Source: Sphingopyxis sp. BSN-002
GTDB taxonomy: Bacteria; Pseudomonadota; Alphaproteobacteria; Sphingomonadales; Sphingomonadaceae
Length of the DNA stretch: 64,000 bases
Direction: 5' to 3'
Assembly: GCF_022024275.1 (NCBI RefSeq)
Contig: NZ_CP091804.1
Coordinates: 1,612,001 to 1,676,000, forward strand
Under the pieces are notes generated by a model. That model saw only the letters and a program-made list of their open reading frames with translations. It had not been told where the DNA came from and made no database searches. This document shows, in pieces, positions 1-11,078 of this stretch (positions are counted from its first letter, which is position 1; every line of letters begins with the position of its first letter). The position numbers and the translations under genes are program-made.

Positions 1-2439
<2,439 letters not shown>

Positions 2440-2453
2440 GGTAAACGAGGGCG

Positions 2454-2747
2454 ATGAGCGGGTTCCTCCTCTTCGCCCTCGGCTTCCTCTGTGGCGTGGG
2501 GCTGATCCTCGCGACGCGGCGCGGCCGCGGGCGCGATCTGACGGGTCCGCCGCAAACCTTTTCGCGGCCCATCGCCGCAAGACCTGCCGTCCCGGTTGAC
2601 ATCGCGATCGATGACGAGGGCATTCGCGAACTGATCCGCCAGAACCGCAAGATCGAGGCGATCAAGCGGCTACGCGACGCAACCGGGCTTGGCCTCAAGG
2701 AAGCGAAGGATGCGGTCGAGGCGCTCGAACGCACGATGATGCGCTAG
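2454..2747 (+). CDS. Membrane-anchored protein with ribosomal L7/L12 C-terminal-like domain
   Basis: 97 residues. Residues 1-21 form one hydrophobic segment (FLLFALGFLCGVGLILA) followed by a basic stop-transfer stretch (TRRGRGR), so the rest probably faces the cytoplasm. Residues 55-93 resemble the C-terminal domain of ribosomal protein bL12 (IRQNRKIEAIKRLRDATGLG, then LKEAKDAVEALE), which in the ribosomal stalk contacts translation factors. The usual L12 N-terminal dimerisation domain is absent. It starts 14 bases after acnA and may be cotranscribed. Seen: the anchor and the helical motif. Inferred: a small adaptor. No specific function is known to me. Confidence 0.8.
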   Translation: MSGFLLFALGFLCGVGLILATRRGRGRDLTGPPQTFSRPIAARPAVPVDIAIDDEGIRELIRQNRKIEAIKRLRDATGLGLKEAKDAVEALERTMMR

Positions 2748-2774
2748 GCGCACCCTCTACCCAAAGGACGGAAC

Positions 2775-3044
2775 ATGGACGCGCTGCATATCGCGATCGA
2801 AGTCATCGGCTGGGCAGCCGCGGTGCTGATCCTCGCCGCCTATGTACTGCTCTCGCTCGGCAAGCTCGAAGCGCGCGGTTATATCTATCAATGGATGAAC
2901 GTGATCGGCGCCGCGGGTTTCGTGATCAACTCGGGCTATAATGGCGCGATCCCGTCCGCGGTGCTCAATGTCGTCTGGGCCGGCATCGGCCTGTTCACGA
3001 TCAGCATCGTCTGGCGCGCGCGCCGCACGCCACTCGCTCACTGA
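2775..3044 (+). CDS. Small CBU_0592-like integral membrane protein
   Basis: 89 residues with three hydrophobic segments (about residues 7-27, 38-54 and 61-79). The pattern GWAAAVLILAAYVLLS, then YIYQWMNVIGAAGFVINS, then NVVWAGIGLF matches the small family of conserved proteins named after Coxiella CBU_0592. Function is unknown. The start has an AAAGGA ribosome-binding site (2762-2767) 7 bases upstream. Its 3' end overlaps the 3' end of the convergent amidohydrolase gene by 7 bases. Confidence 0.75.
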   Translation: MDALHIAIEVIGWAAAVLILAAYVLLSLGKLEARGYIYQWMNVIGAAGFVINSGYNGAIPSAVLNVVWAGIGLFTISIVWRARRTPLAH

Positions 3045-4498
3045 GGCTTCGCGGCCTCGGCATTCCACGCCGCGACCTTCGCGCGCGTACCGGCGAGCAT
3101 CTTGTCGAGCGCCGCGCGGTCATAGACCGCGCCCCGCATCACCACCGCGTCGATCGCGCGCGTTGCAGCAATATCCTCGAGCGGATTCTTCGTCAGCAGC
3201 ACCAGATCGGCCGCCATGCCGGGCTTGATCGCGCCATAGCGATCGAGCCAGCCAAACCATGCCGGACCGGCTCGCGTCGCAGAGGTTAGCGCCTGCGCGG
3301 GCGTCAGCCCCTTCGCGGTAAACAGCTCGATCTCGTCGTGCAGCCCGAAACCCGGATAGTTGAAGCTGTTGAGGAAACCCGCATCGGTCCCCGCCATGAT
3401 CGGCACGCCCGCCTCGGCGAGCATCGGCAGGATCGTCGCGATATCCTCGATCTGCTTGTGCCGCGCCGCAATCGCCGCGGCATCGGCCTTCGCCGCACGC
3501 TCGATCCGCCAGTCATAGGTCTTGCGGAGCTTCGGGCCGATATAGGCGAGGCCCGCATCCTTCGAATGATCGTCGCGGTCGAGGTAAGCGAGAATGCGGC
3601 TGCCGTTGAGTGTCGGGGTCACGGACACACCCTTCGCTGCGAAACGCCGATACGCCGCCATCGCCGTCTCGCGATCGAACCCGGCGTCGAGCCGGCGGTT
3701 CGCCTCTGCACGGTCGATGCGGCCCGTAGCGAAATCGGCGGCGATCGCCGCCTCGCCCTTCGCGCCGGCATTATAGGCATAGTCGAGATGCTCGATCGAA
3801 CTGATCCCCGCATCGACCGCCTGATCGACGGTCAGCGCCATCGGAATATGTCCTGACGTCCGGATCCCGAGCGCTTTCGCCTGCCGCAACGCATAGAGGA
3901 AGAGCTCGGGCTTCAGCGTATTGTCGGTGATTTTGACGAAATCGACCTTGTCGCGCTCCGACAGCCGCGCCAGCGCCGCATCGACGTCCGCTTCGCTGCC
4001 GACCTCGATCGTCCCCTTCCAGACCGGCGCGATTCCCTCGATCTTGGCGCCCGACGTGAGCAGCCGCGGACCGAACAGCCTGCCCGCTGCGATCTCGCTG
4101 CGCCATGCGAGCACCTGATCGGCAAGGTCGCCCGAACAATCGCGGATCGTCGTGATGCCGTTCGCGACATAGAGCGGGAGCAGTGCCTTATTCTCTTCAA
4201 TGAGGTCAGGCCCGCCGCCGAAGTGGACGTGCATGTCCCAAAGCCCGGGGATCAGGTAGCGCCCCTCGCCTTCGACGGTCTGCTTCGCGCTCCAGTCCCT
4301 GGCGACCGACGCGTCGACGCCGACCGCGACAATGTCGCCGCCTTTCAACACCACGGCCTGTCCGGCCACAGTCTGTGCCCGTTCGACATCGATCACCGTT
4401 ACGTGACGGATAATGATGTCGCCTCGCTGCGGCGTCGCAAAGGCTGGCGACGCCAGGACGGGAAGTACGAAAGCGAGAATGGCGAGCAGGCGTTTCAT
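3038..4498 (-). CDS. Secreted amidohydrolase family protein
   Basis: 486 residues. A signal peptide is clear (MKRLLAILAFVLPVLASPAFA, 21 residues, AFA cleavage site), so it acts in the periplasm or outside. The mature part is a metal-dependent amidohydrolase barrel: HxH metal motif DMHVHFGG (His90, His92), SGHIPM and IEHLDYAY histidines, and the late metal Asp in AGTDAGF. The end (GAIKPGMAADLVLLTKNPLEDI) is the usual imidazolonepropionase/prolidase-like closing beta-sandwich. Substrate cannot be read from sequence; peptides or cyclic amides are typical. The gene is monocistronic, between a convergent small membrane protein and tRNA-Val. Confidence 0.9.
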   Translation of the reverse strand: MKRLLAILAFVLPVLASPAFATPQRGDIIIRHVTVIDVERAQTVAGQAVVLKGGDIVAVGVDASVARDWSAKQTVEGEGRYLIPGLWDMHVHFGGGPDLIEENKALLPLYVANGITTIRDCSGDLADQVLAWRSEIAAGRLFGPRLLTSGAKIEGIAPVWKGTIEVGSEADVDAALARLSERDKVDFVKITDNTLKPELFLYALRQAKALGIRTSGHIPMALTVDQAVDAGISSIEHLDYAYNAGAKGEAAIAADFATGRIDRAEANRRLDAGFDRETAMAAYRRFAAKGVSVTPTLNGSRILAYLDRDDHSKDAGLAYIGPKLRKTYDWRIERAAKADAAAIAARHKQIEDIATILPMLAEAGVPIMAGTDAGFLNSFNYPGFGLHDEIELFTAKGLTPAQALTSATRAGPAWFGWLDRYGAIKPGMAADLVLLTKNPLEDIAATRAIDAVVMRGAVYDRAALDKMLAGTRAKVAAWNAEAAKPQ

Positions 4499-4562
4499 GG
4501 GGGCGACCTTTCCGAACTGGAAAGACCCTTAGCCGGTCAGGCCGATACAACAAGGGAGGGAA

Positions 4563-4638
4563 TGGTGGGCGCTGACGGGCTCGAACCGCCGACCCTCTCG
4601 GTGTAAACGAGATGCTCTACCAACTGAGCTAAGCGCCC
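4563..4638 (-). tRNA. tRNA-Val (anticodon TAC)
   Basis: Read on the minus strand the sequence folds as a full cloverleaf: acceptor stem GGGCGCT/AGCGCCC, D-stem GCTC with loop AGTTGGTA, anticodon stem TCTCG/CGAGA with loop TTTACAC (anticodon TAC), T-arm GGCGG TTCGAGC CCGTC (written GGCGGTTCGAGCCCGTC). CCA is encoded at 4563-4565. Length is 76 with CCA. Confidence 0.95.
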
Positions 4639-4689
4639 CCGAAGGGAAGCGCGCCCCTGCCACAAGCTGCCCGCGCTGGCAAGCACGCC

Positions 4690-5697
4690 CTATTCGTCGA
4701 GCGCCTCGAAATAGCGGGCGACCGCGTCGAAGGCTCCTTCGGCCAGCGCGATGAAGATACGCCGACCGTCGTGCGGATCGGCTTCACGAACAAAAAGACC
4801 CGCATCGGTCATCGTCTTGATCCAGCGTAGCGCAGTCGTTGCCGGGACCGCCGCAGCGATGCAGAGGCTCGATACCGACACCGGCTGGCGTTCGAGTCTC
4901 GCGGCATAAAGGTCGAGCAGCATGTCCCACGCCGGGTCGGCGAACAGGTCGGCGGGGAAATATTGCTCGCGCATCCGCCGCTGCCGCAGCATCTTCCGTA
5001 CGGCCTTCGCGCGCTGTCGCTCGATCGTGCGTTCTTCAGGGACGAAACTGCGCGGCATTGCCGAAAAATCGCGCGGCGGAGCGCGGAACTGCCCCCCATA
5101 ATCGTCATAATCCTCACCCGCAGACCCATAGCTCACCGGCGTACCGGGCAGCCCGCTGCGCTGCGCTGCAAGATCGCCGAGCAGGCGCGAAATCCGCGCG
5201 ACCTCTTCCTGCAGGCGGTCGATCCGCTCCATAGCAGGATCGCGGGTAATCTCGTGAACCGCGGGATAATGGTCACGTCTTGCCGCGGCCAGCGCAATTC
5301 GCCGATCGGTCGGGTCGGCATCGACGAGCCACTCGACCCGGATGCCCTCGGGAACACAAGCCGCCAGTCGGTCGAGCGCCGCAAGCGGAGCCTCGCACAC
5401 CAGGCCGCAGCGCCTGTCCGCAGCCGCATCGAGAATCCCCGCAACATCTTCGGCTCCGGCAGCTTCCGCTGCCGCCAGCCAGACGATGTCGACGACCGGC
5501 ATAGCGCGCAGGTGACCGGCTGCCACAGCGGATGTCACGACGGACAGCCGGATCCCGTCCATCGCATCGAGTTGGCTCGCCTGCTCCGGCGACCCTATAA
5601 ACAGCAATGACGAAACCGATGCCCGATTCCATATTTCGCCCGCTCCGGCGCTTGGCCGTACCGACGGAAAAATTTGGTCCTGAATCGCGTGTTTCAT
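4690..5697 (-). CDS. Winged-helix (MarR-like) DNA-binding protein
   Basis: 335 residues from ATG at 5697, chosen because AGGGGA lies about 8 bases upstream; the frame remains open for hundreds of bases beyond but runs antisense to the nuclease gene. The last ~80 residues form a winged helix (DMLLDLYAARLERQPVSVSS, AVPATTALRWIKTMTDAGLF, then a wing DPHDGRRIFIAL), as in MarR-type repressors. The N-terminal ~150 residues contain VVDIVWLAAAEAAGAEDVAG and look like a degenerate receiver-like alpha/beta domain; a short coiled coil (IDRLQEEVARISRLLGDLAA) links them. Such proteins recur in sphingomonads without a known regulon. It is divergent from the nuclease gene. Confidence 0.8.
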   Translation of the reverse strand: MKHAIQDQIFPSVRPSAGAGEIWNRASVSSLLFIGSPEQASQLDAMDGIRLSVVTSAVAAGHLRAMPVVDIVWLAAAEAAGAEDVAGILDAAADRRCGLVCEAPLAALDRLAACVPEGIRVEWLVDADPTDRRIALAAARRDHYPAVHEITRDPAMERIDRLQEEVARISRLLGDLAAQRSGLPGTPVSYGSAGEDYDDYGGQFRAPPRDFSAMPRSFVPEERTIERQRAKAVRKMLRQRRMREQYFPADLFADPAWDMLLDLYAARLERQPVSVSSLCIAAAVPATTALRWIKTMTDAGLFVREADPHDGRRIFIALAEGAFDAVARYFEALDE

Positions 5698-5928
5698 ATC
5701 GCGTCCCCTGCTCACCCACTCCACCCCGGCGTCCTTATGCAGCCGTTCCGGCGACACTCGCCTTTTGTTCGTTCGCATTCGCCGCCAATTCGGACCCAAG
5801 CCGCCGAAGTTCCTGAGTCGGCGTGAACGGCGCGCCGGAAGTCTGGTCCATTTTGGACCCTGTTTGTTCTTATCGTCAACCCCTTCTTCACCCTTGCCAA
5901 GCGGCGGGCGGAACGGCACGCGAATACC

Positions 5929-6504
5929 ATGCCACTTTCGCCTCTCACCCGCGCGCGCTGGCTCCGGCGTTTCCGGTCGTTTCTTGCACTGTTGTTGCTG
6001 GCGGGACTTGCATGGGGCGTATGGACATGGATGCCGCCTCCGGCGACCATTGCCCCGCTGACGCACGTGATCGACGGCGACAGCCTGGCGGTAAGGCGGG
6101 GTGCCGAGCAGGTCACGATCCGACTTACCGGCCTCGACGCTGTCGAATATCGCCAGGATTGCGGATCCGAAGACGGCGGTCGCTGGCCATGCGGCCGTGA
6201 AGCGCGCTCGGCCCTCGAAAGCATCGCCGGCCGGGGCCCGCTGTACTGTGAACTGACGGCAAAGGATATCTACAGACGGACACTCGCCGCGTGCCGGACG
6301 CAACCCTTCCCTGACGGCGTCGATCTCGGCGCCGAAATGGTACGACAGGGCTGGGCCGTGGCGACGGACGATGCATATCTGATCGAGGAAGCCGAAGCGC
6401 GGGCCGGTCGGCGCGGCATCTGGCGGGGCCGTTTTTCCCGTCCTGCCGACTGGCGTGCCGCGCACGAGCGTCCAGCGGGTACCATTGCCTCGCCCGATGC
6501 CTGA
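5929..6504 (+). CDS. Membrane-anchored thermonuclease (SNase-like) family protein
   Basis: 191 residues. A single hydrophobic segment (about residues 14-35, FRSFLALLLLAGLAWGVWTW) acts as an uncleaved signal or anchor. The rest is an OB-fold staphylococcal nuclease homologue: VIDGDSLAVRRG (Asp metal ligand), IRLTGLDAVEYRQ (Arg and Glu of the active site) and DIYRRTLAAC (second Arg). Two added cysteines (QDCGS, WPCGREA) are common in short proteobacterial versions. Expected role is Ca2+-dependent endonucleolytic cleavage outside the inner membrane. The Met at 5929 is the first in frame. Confidence 0.87.
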   Translation: MPLSPLTRARWLRRFRSFLALLLLAGLAWGVWTWMPPPATIAPLTHVIDGDSLAVRRGAEQVTIRLTGLDAVEYRQDCGSEDGGRWPCGREARSALESIAGRGPLYCELTAKDIYRRTLAACRTQPFPDGVDLGAEMVRQGWAVATDDAYLIEEAEARAGRRGIWRGRFSRPADWRAAHERPAGTIASPDA

Positions 6505-6550
6505 GCGACACCGCTTTGCCTTGCGGCCTTTTGCGGCTAGGGCGAGCGTC

Positions 6551-6931
6551 ATGAACGGCCTTTTTCCTGTGATGATCGGCGGCGCGCTTGGCGCCGGCGC
6601 GCGGCACCTCGTCGGGCAGATCATGCTCGCACGCCTTGGTCCCGGCTTCCCGTGGTGGACGTTGTCGATCAATATCGCCGGCAGCCTGCTGATGGGATTG
6701 CTGATCGGCACGCTTGCGCGCGGCAGCGGCGGCAGCGATACCGCGCGGCTCTTCTTCGGCGTCGGCGTGCTCGGCGGTTTCACCACCTTCTCCTCGTTCA
6801 GCCTCGAATTCTGGCTGCTGTTCGAGCGCGGCCAGACCGGACAGGCCGCAGCCTATGTCCTCGCCTCGGTGATCGGCGCCCTCGTCGCGTGCGGGCTTGG
6901 CCTCCTGTTGATGCGTCAGGTGCCGGCATGA
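6551..6931 (+). CDS. crcB: Fluoride ion channel/exporter CrcB (Fluc)
   Basis: 126 residues, the usual length for a Fluc subunit. Four hydrophobic segments are visible, with the family signatures GGALGAGARHLVGQ at the N-terminus, the polar Asn segment INIAGSLLMG, and GGFTTFSSFSLEF, which lines the fluoride path and Na+ site. Start ATG 6551 gives MNGLFPVMIGG; an upstream in-frame Met would add an unrelated 32 residues. The stop overlaps the next start by four bases (ATGA), so it is probably translationally coupled to the pseudouridine synthase. No room for a fluoride riboswitch is left before it. Confidence 0.93.
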   Translation: MNGLFPVMIGGALGAGARHLVGQIMLARLGPGFPWWTLSINIAGSLLMGLLIGTLARGSGGSDTARLFFGVGVLGGFTTFSSFSLEFWLLFERGQTGQAAAYVLASVIGALVACGLGLLLMRQVPA

Positions 6932-8121
6932 GCATGGACGGCGCAACCATTGCCGAGGAAGACGACGGCATCCGCCTCGACCGCTGGTTCAAGCGTCACC
7001 GGCCGGGAACACCGCACGCACTGCTCGCGCGCTGGGCTCGGTCGGGGCAACTGACACTCGACGGCAAGAAGGCCGACGTCTCGGACCGCATCGAGACCGG
7101 GCAGAAGCTCGTCATGCCGACGCCGCCGGTCGAAACCGCGGCGCGCCCGGCACGCAAGGGTCGCCCGCTGACCGAGGCCGATATCGAGCTAGCCGAGTCG
7201 ATGCTGATCCACCGCGATGCGAGCGCGCTGGTGATCAACAAGCTGCCGGGGCTGGCGACGCAGGGCGGCACCAAGACCGAGCAGCATGTCGACGGCCTGC
7301 TCGACGCATTGAAATATGAAGCGCCGGTGCGCCCCAAGCTGGTCCACCGGCTCGACAAGGATACGTCGGGCGCGCTGCTGATCGCACGAACCCCGCGCGC
7401 CGCCGCCTATTTCGCCAAGAGCTTTTCGAACCGCAGTGCGAAGAAGACCTATTGGGCGATCATCGTCGGGGTTCCCGACATCGCGCAGGGCGAGATCGAC
7501 CTGCCCCTCGCCAAGCAGCCCGGATCGGGCGGCGAGAAGATGCATGTCGACGAAAAGGGGCTGGCGTCGAAGACGCGCTACCGGATCATCGAGCGCGCCG
7601 GGAACAGCGCGGCGTGGGTCGAATTGCAGCCGCTGACGGGGCGCACGCACCAGCTGCGCGTCCATATGGCGGCGATCGGCCATCCGATCGTCGGCGACGG
7701 CAAATATGGCGGCAAGGGCGCATTCCTGACCGGGACGATCAGCCGCAAGATGCATCTGCACAGCCGCCGGCTGCGCATCGATCATCCCGACGGCGGCGCG
7801 ATCGATATCAGTGCCGAGGTGCCCGAACATTTCGCCGCGAGCCTCGACGCGCTCGGCTTCGACACCCTACTGGGCGATATCGGCATCGACGACGTCGCCA
7901 AGGGCCCGCCTTCCAAGGCGGTCGAAAAGGCCGCAGCGAAAGCGCATAGCAAGCAGATCCGCAAGGCGCGCCGCGGCGAACGGCGCGGGCGAACGGCGAC
8001 GAGCAAGCCGACCGATCATGTCGGCAAGCCCAAGCCGAAGGCCAAGGCACCACCGAAACGCGGCTCGGCCAAGCCCGGCGCACGCAAGCCTGCGAAGCCC
8101 GCACCGCGGAAGCCGCGCTGA
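6928..8121 (+). CDS. RluA/RluC-family rRNA pseudouridine synthase with basic tail
   Basis: 397 residues. Residues about 12-65 are an S4 RNA-binding domain (GIRLDRWFKRHRPGTPHALL...), followed by the catalytic RluA fold with HRLDKDTSGALL (catalytic Asp143) and GRTHQLRVHMAAIGHPIVGD. The likely target is 23S rRNA uridines (RluC class). The last ~70 residues form a disordered Lys/Arg/Ala/Pro tail (repeats such as KPKPKAKAPPKR and GARKPAKPAPRKP), longer than in E. coli RluC and probably RNA-binding. ATG 6928 overlaps the crcB stop; the stop overlaps the next ATG by one base. Confidence 0.92.
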   Translation: MSMDGATIAEEDDGIRLDRWFKRHRPGTPHALLARWARSGQLTLDGKKADVSDRIETGQKLVMPTPPVETAARPARKGRPLTEADIELAESMLIHRDASALVINKLPGLATQGGTKTEQHVDGLLDALKYEAPVRPKLVHRLDKDTSGALLIARTPRAAAYFAKSFSNRSAKKTYWAIIVGVPDIAQGEIDLPLAKQPGSGGEKMHVDEKGLASKTRYRIIERAGNSAAWVELQPLTGRTHQLRVHMAAIGHPIVGDGKYGGKGAFLTGTISRKMHLHSRRLRIDHPDGGAIDISAEVPEHFAASLDALGFDTLLGDIGIDDVAKGPPSKAVEKAAAKAHSKQIRKARRGERRGRTATSKPTDHVGKPKPKAKAPPKRGSAKPGARKPAKPAPRKPR

Positions 8122-8729
8122 TGCACCCCGATCCCGGTTTCCGCCCGAAACAGGACGACCTGCCCGCGCTGTTCGTGCGCGAGATCGCCTTCGCAGGCAT
8201 CTTCACCGGCACGCCCGACGGCCCGCGCGTCGCCCATGCGCCGGTGGTGCTGAGCGACGATGCGACGACGCTGCAATTCCACCTGTCGCGCGGCAACGGC
8301 CTGACGAAGCATCTGGACGGCGCCTCCGCGCTCGCCGTCGTGCAGGGCCCCGACGCCTATGTCAGCGCGAGCTGGTATGCCGCGCCCGACCAGGTGCCGA
8401 CGTGGAACTATGTCGCGATCGAGATGGAAGGCGTCATCCGCAAGCTCGACGACGCCGAACTGGTTGCACAGCTCGACACGCTTTCGGCGCAGCATGAGGG
8501 ACGCGTCGGCGCCAACCCGCCGTGGACCCGCGACAAGATGAACCCCGCTCTCTTCAGCAAGATGGCGGGCGCGATCACCGGCTTCGAGATGCGGATCGTC
8601 GCGTGGCGCTCGACACTCAAACTCTCGCAGAACAAGGTCCCCGACGAACGCGAGCGCGTCGCCGCCGGGATCGAAGCGAGCGGCCATGGTGCGCTCGCGC
8701 ACCTGATGCGCCAGCTCGGCAGCCGATAG
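8121..8729 (+). CDS. PaiB-like FMN-binding negative transcriptional regulator family protein
   Basis: 202 residues. The whole chain follows the PaiB/FMN-binding split-barrel pattern: HPDPGFRPKQDD at the start, HLSRGNGLTKHL, VVQGPDAYVSASWYAA, VPTWNYVAIEMEG and the late FEMRIVAWRSTLKLSQNK. Bacillus PaiB affects sporulation and protease genes, but in proteobacteria the role is untested and a flavin-linked enzyme is equally possible. It begins on the last base of the pseudouridine synthase stop codon (TGATG), so expression is coupled. Confidence 0.87.
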   Translation: MHPDPGFRPKQDDLPALFVREIAFAGIFTGTPDGPRVAHAPVVLSDDATTLQFHLSRGNGLTKHLDGASALAVVQGPDAYVSASWYAAPDQVPTWNYVAIEMEGVIRKLDDAELVAQLDTLSAQHEGRVGANPPWTRDKMNPALFSKMAGAITGFEMRIVAWRSTLKLSQNKVPDERERVAAGIEASGHGALAHLMRQLGSR

Positions 8730-8738
8730 GATCAAGCC

Positions 8739-8975
8739 ATGTCCCAGACCGACGACGCCCTCGCCAAGAAGCGCTTCTTTGCCATCGCCGCGATGCGCCT
8801 GATGGGCGCGCTCCTGATTCTTGCCGGATTCGTCCTGATCCGCGGTGCCATCACCCTCGCAGGGCAGCCGACCGATCGCTGGATCGGCGTCGCGGTCGTC
8901 CTCGCCGGCGTTTTCGACTTCGCGATCATGCCCAAAATCCTCGCGCGCCGCTGGCGATCGCCCAAGTCCCTATGA
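8739..8975 (+). CDS. Small two-helix membrane protein, unknown
   Basis: 78 residues. Two hydrophobic segments (about residues 17-35 and 47-63) sit between charged ends (AKKRFF and PKILARRWRSP). I recognise no family function. It starts 9 bases after the PaiB-like gene and its stop overlaps the ATP12 start by four bases (ATGA), so it belongs to the crcB-to-ATP12 run. Confidence 0.7.
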   Translation: MSQTDDALAKKRFFAIAAMRLMGALLILAGFVLIRGAITLAGQPTDRWIGVAVVLAGVFDFAIMPKILARRWRSPKSL

Positions 8976-9661
8976 AACGTTTCTGGAAGCAGGCCGAAAC
9001 CGTCCGCGAGGACGGCGGATGGGGCATCGCGCTCGACGGCCGCCCCGTCCGTACGCCCAAGCGCGCTCCCTTGGTCGTCGAAAGCCCAGCGCTCGCCGAG
9101 GCGATTGCGGAGGAATGGAATGCGGTCGGCGAGGACATCGATCCCGCGCGCATGCCGCTAACCGGGATCGCCAACGCCGCGATAGACATCGCAGGCGCCG
9201 ACCCGGCCGCTTTCGCCGAACCGATCGCAGCCTATGCCGAAAGTGAGCTTTTCTGTTACCGCGAGGACCGCGATCCGGCGCTGCAAGCCGAACAGATTGC
9301 CATATGGAATCCGCTGCTCGCCTGGGCCGAGCAACGGTACGGCGTGGAATTCGCACTGGCCGAGGGTGTGCTTCCGATCAATCAACCCGGCCCGACCGTC
9401 GAGACCTTACGCGGGGCCGTGCTGTCGCACGACCCGTTCCGGCTCGCGCCGCTCACTTTGCTTGTCACGATCGGCGGCTCGCTCATCGCCGGCCTCGCGC
9501 TGATCGAAAAGGCCTTTACGCCGGCCGGGCTTTGGGAAGCCGTCAGCCTCGACGAACTGTATCAGGAACGGCGCTGGGGCGCCGACGGCGAGGCGCAAAA
9601 GGCACGCGCCCTGCGCGAAGCCGAATGGCACAACGCCGCCCGCTTCCTGAGCCTGCTCTAG
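8972..9661 (+). CDS. ATP12 family F1-ATPase assembly chaperone
   Basis: 229 residues. Matches the Atp12 family, whose mitochondrial members chaperone the F1 alpha subunit: MKRFWKQAETVREDGGWGIA, LDGRPVRTPKRAPLVV, EWNAVGEDIDPARMPLTGIANAAID, SELFCYREDRDPALQAEQ, WNPLLAWAEQRYG and the closing DELYQERRWGADGEAQKAR. Alphaproteobacteria carry it as a probable ATP synthase assembly factor. Start ATG 8972 overlaps the upstream stop; the 3' end overlaps the convergent crotonase gene by four bases. Confidence 0.93.
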   Translation: MKRFWKQAETVREDGGWGIALDGRPVRTPKRAPLVVESPALAEAIAEEWNAVGEDIDPARMPLTGIANAAIDIAGADPAAFAEPIAAYAESELFCYREDRDPALQAEQIAIWNPLLAWAEQRYGVEFALAEGVLPINQPGPTVETLRGAVLSHDPFRLAPLTLLVTIGGSLIAGLALIEKAFTPAGLWEAVSLDELYQERRWGADGEAQKARALREAEWHNAARFLSLL

Positions 9662-10461
9662 TCGGCGAAGTCCGGCTTTCGCTTCTGCATATGCGCCATC
9701 ACGGCCTCCATCTGGTTGGGGGTACGGATGACCTTCACCTGCTCGTCACTTTCGGCCTGAAGGATTTCGGCGTCGGTCGCGTCGGCGAGTATATTGCAGA
9801 GCCGCTTCGCCCCGCGGATCGCGTGCGGGTTCTTGTTCGCGATCATCTGCGCCAGTTCCATCGCCTGCGCGAGCGGATCATCTGACACATGCGTCGCAAA
9901 ACCAAGAGCCTTGGCCTCCGTGCCGGTGAACTCGCGGTTGGTATAGATCATCTCGCGCAGCACATCGTCCGCGACCTGCGTGCGCCACAGCGCCATGCCG
10001 GCAACGTCGGGAACAAGGCCCCAGCGCATTTCCATGATCGCGATCCGCGTGTCGGGATGGATGATCCGGATGTCGGCGGCGGCCATGATCTGGCTGCCCG
10101 CGCCGAACGCGACGCCATGCACCGCTGCGATCACCGGCACCGGCAGTTCGCGCCAGCCCCATGCGGCATATTGGGCGTTGTTCGACAGGCCGCGCGTCCG
10201 GTCGGACAGCGTCCCGCCGGCGCTGCTCGCGCCGGGATCGCGCTCGGCGCTGAGACTCGACAGGTCGAGCCCGGCGCAGAAAGCGTGTCCCTCGCCCGAG
10301 AGGACGACGACACGCAGGCCTGCTGTCGCCTTCAATTGATCGATCGCCTCGGCAAGGGCCGACCACATCTCGGCATCGAGCGCATTCATCTTGTCGGCAC
10401 GGATCAGCCGGACATCGGCGATGCCGTCCTCCAGCATGGTGATCGAGATACGGTCTTTCAT
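9658..10461 (-). CDS. Crotonase/enoyl-CoA hydratase family protein
   Basis: 267 residues. Crotonase fold: first oxyanion-hole segment GHAFCAGLDLSSLS, second oxyanion loop AVHGVAFGAGSQIMAAADIR, then MEMRWGLVPDVAGMALW. The conventional second catalytic Glu of true hydratases is not clearly present, so isomerase, dehalogenase or thioesterase chemistry cannot be excluded. It is the last gene of a minus-strand run acyl-CoA synthetase - isomerase - crotonase, overlapping the isomerase by four bases, which points to breakdown of a CoA-activated acid. Confidence 0.9.
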   Translation of the reverse strand: MKDRISITMLEDGIADVRLIRADKMNALDAEMWSALAEAIDQLKATAGLRVVVLSGEGHAFCAGLDLSSLSAERDPGASSAGGTLSDRTRGLSNNAQYAAWGWRELPVPVIAAVHGVAFGAGSQIMAAADIRIIHPDTRIAIMEMRWGLVPDVAGMALWRTQVADDVLREMIYTNREFTGTEAKALGFATHVSDDPLAQAMELAQMIANKNPHAIRGAKRLCNILADATDAEILQAESDEQVKVIRTPNQMEAVMAHMQKRKPDFAD

Positions 10462-11075
10462 CGGGGAGTCCTTTTCAGCGCCGCTTCGACGAGCGGCAGT
10501 TGGTCGTTGCCGAAATACATGTCGGTGCCGTCGACGAAGATCGTCGGCGAACCGTAGCCGCCGCGCGCAACCACTTCCTCGGTATTCGAGCGCAGCCGCG
10601 CCTTGATCTCGTCGGAACCCGCGGCGGCGCGGATCGATGCGCCATCCAGTCCTTCGGCATTCGCAACCGCTTCGAGCACATCCGGATCGTCGAGGTTTTC
10701 CTGTCGGTCGAAATAGCTTGCGAACGCCCCACGCGCGAACTTCAAGAGCGCGGCCTGATCCGCTTCGAGCGCGGTTGCAAAGCGCATCGCCTGCACGCTT
10801 TTCGCCGGGTGATATTGCGACGGAAAGTTCATCGGCACGGCCGCGAGCCGCGCCCAGTCCTTCAGCACTTTCCAGCTGTGCCGCAACCGCCGATTATCGG
10901 CCTGCTCGCGCGCGGCATAAACAGCGGGATTGACCGCGTTGAACACGCCGCCGACGAGGATCGGGCGATAGATTGCCGTCGTGCCCGTCCGTTCGAGAAC
11001 GCCCGGCAGATTGTGGAAAGCAAGGCAGGTCCACGGGCTCGACAGATCGAAGAAGAATTCGACACGTGCGGTCAT
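10458..11075 (-). CDS. 2-hydroxychromene-2-carboxylate isomerase family (DsbA/GST-kappa fold)
   Basis: 205 residues. The N-terminus VEFFFDLSSPWTCLAF carries the Ser-Pro active-site turn of HCCA isomerases (NahD) and kappa-class GSTs in a thioredoxin fold; YGSPTIFVDGTDMYFGNDQL at the C-terminus is the usual cis-Pro and closing strand. Known relatives use glutathione to isomerise a chromene ring in naphthalene breakdown, but many orphan homologues exist. It overlaps the crotonase start by four bases and begins 3 bases after the acyl-CoA synthetase stop, so the three are one transcription unit. Confidence 0.9.
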   Translation of the reverse strand: MTARVEFFFDLSSPWTCLAFHNLPGVLERTGTTAIYRPILVGGVFNAVNPAVYAAREQADNRRLRHSWKVLKDWARLAAVPMNFPSQYHPAKSVQAMRFATALEADQAALLKFARGAFASYFDRQENLDDPDVLEAVANAEGLDGASIRAAAGSDEIKARLRSNTEEVVARGGYGSPTIFVDGTDMYFGNDQLPLVEAALKRTPR

Positions 11076-11078
11076 CGC

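Noticed and set aside
6505..6550. Fluoride riboswitch before crcB
   Set aside because: Only 46 bases separate the genes and the sequence shows no crcB-motif pseudoknot.
5698..6786. In-frame upstream extension of the winged-helix gene
   Set aside because: It runs antisense to the nuclease gene and reads as low-complexity shadow; the ATG at 5697 has a ribosome site.
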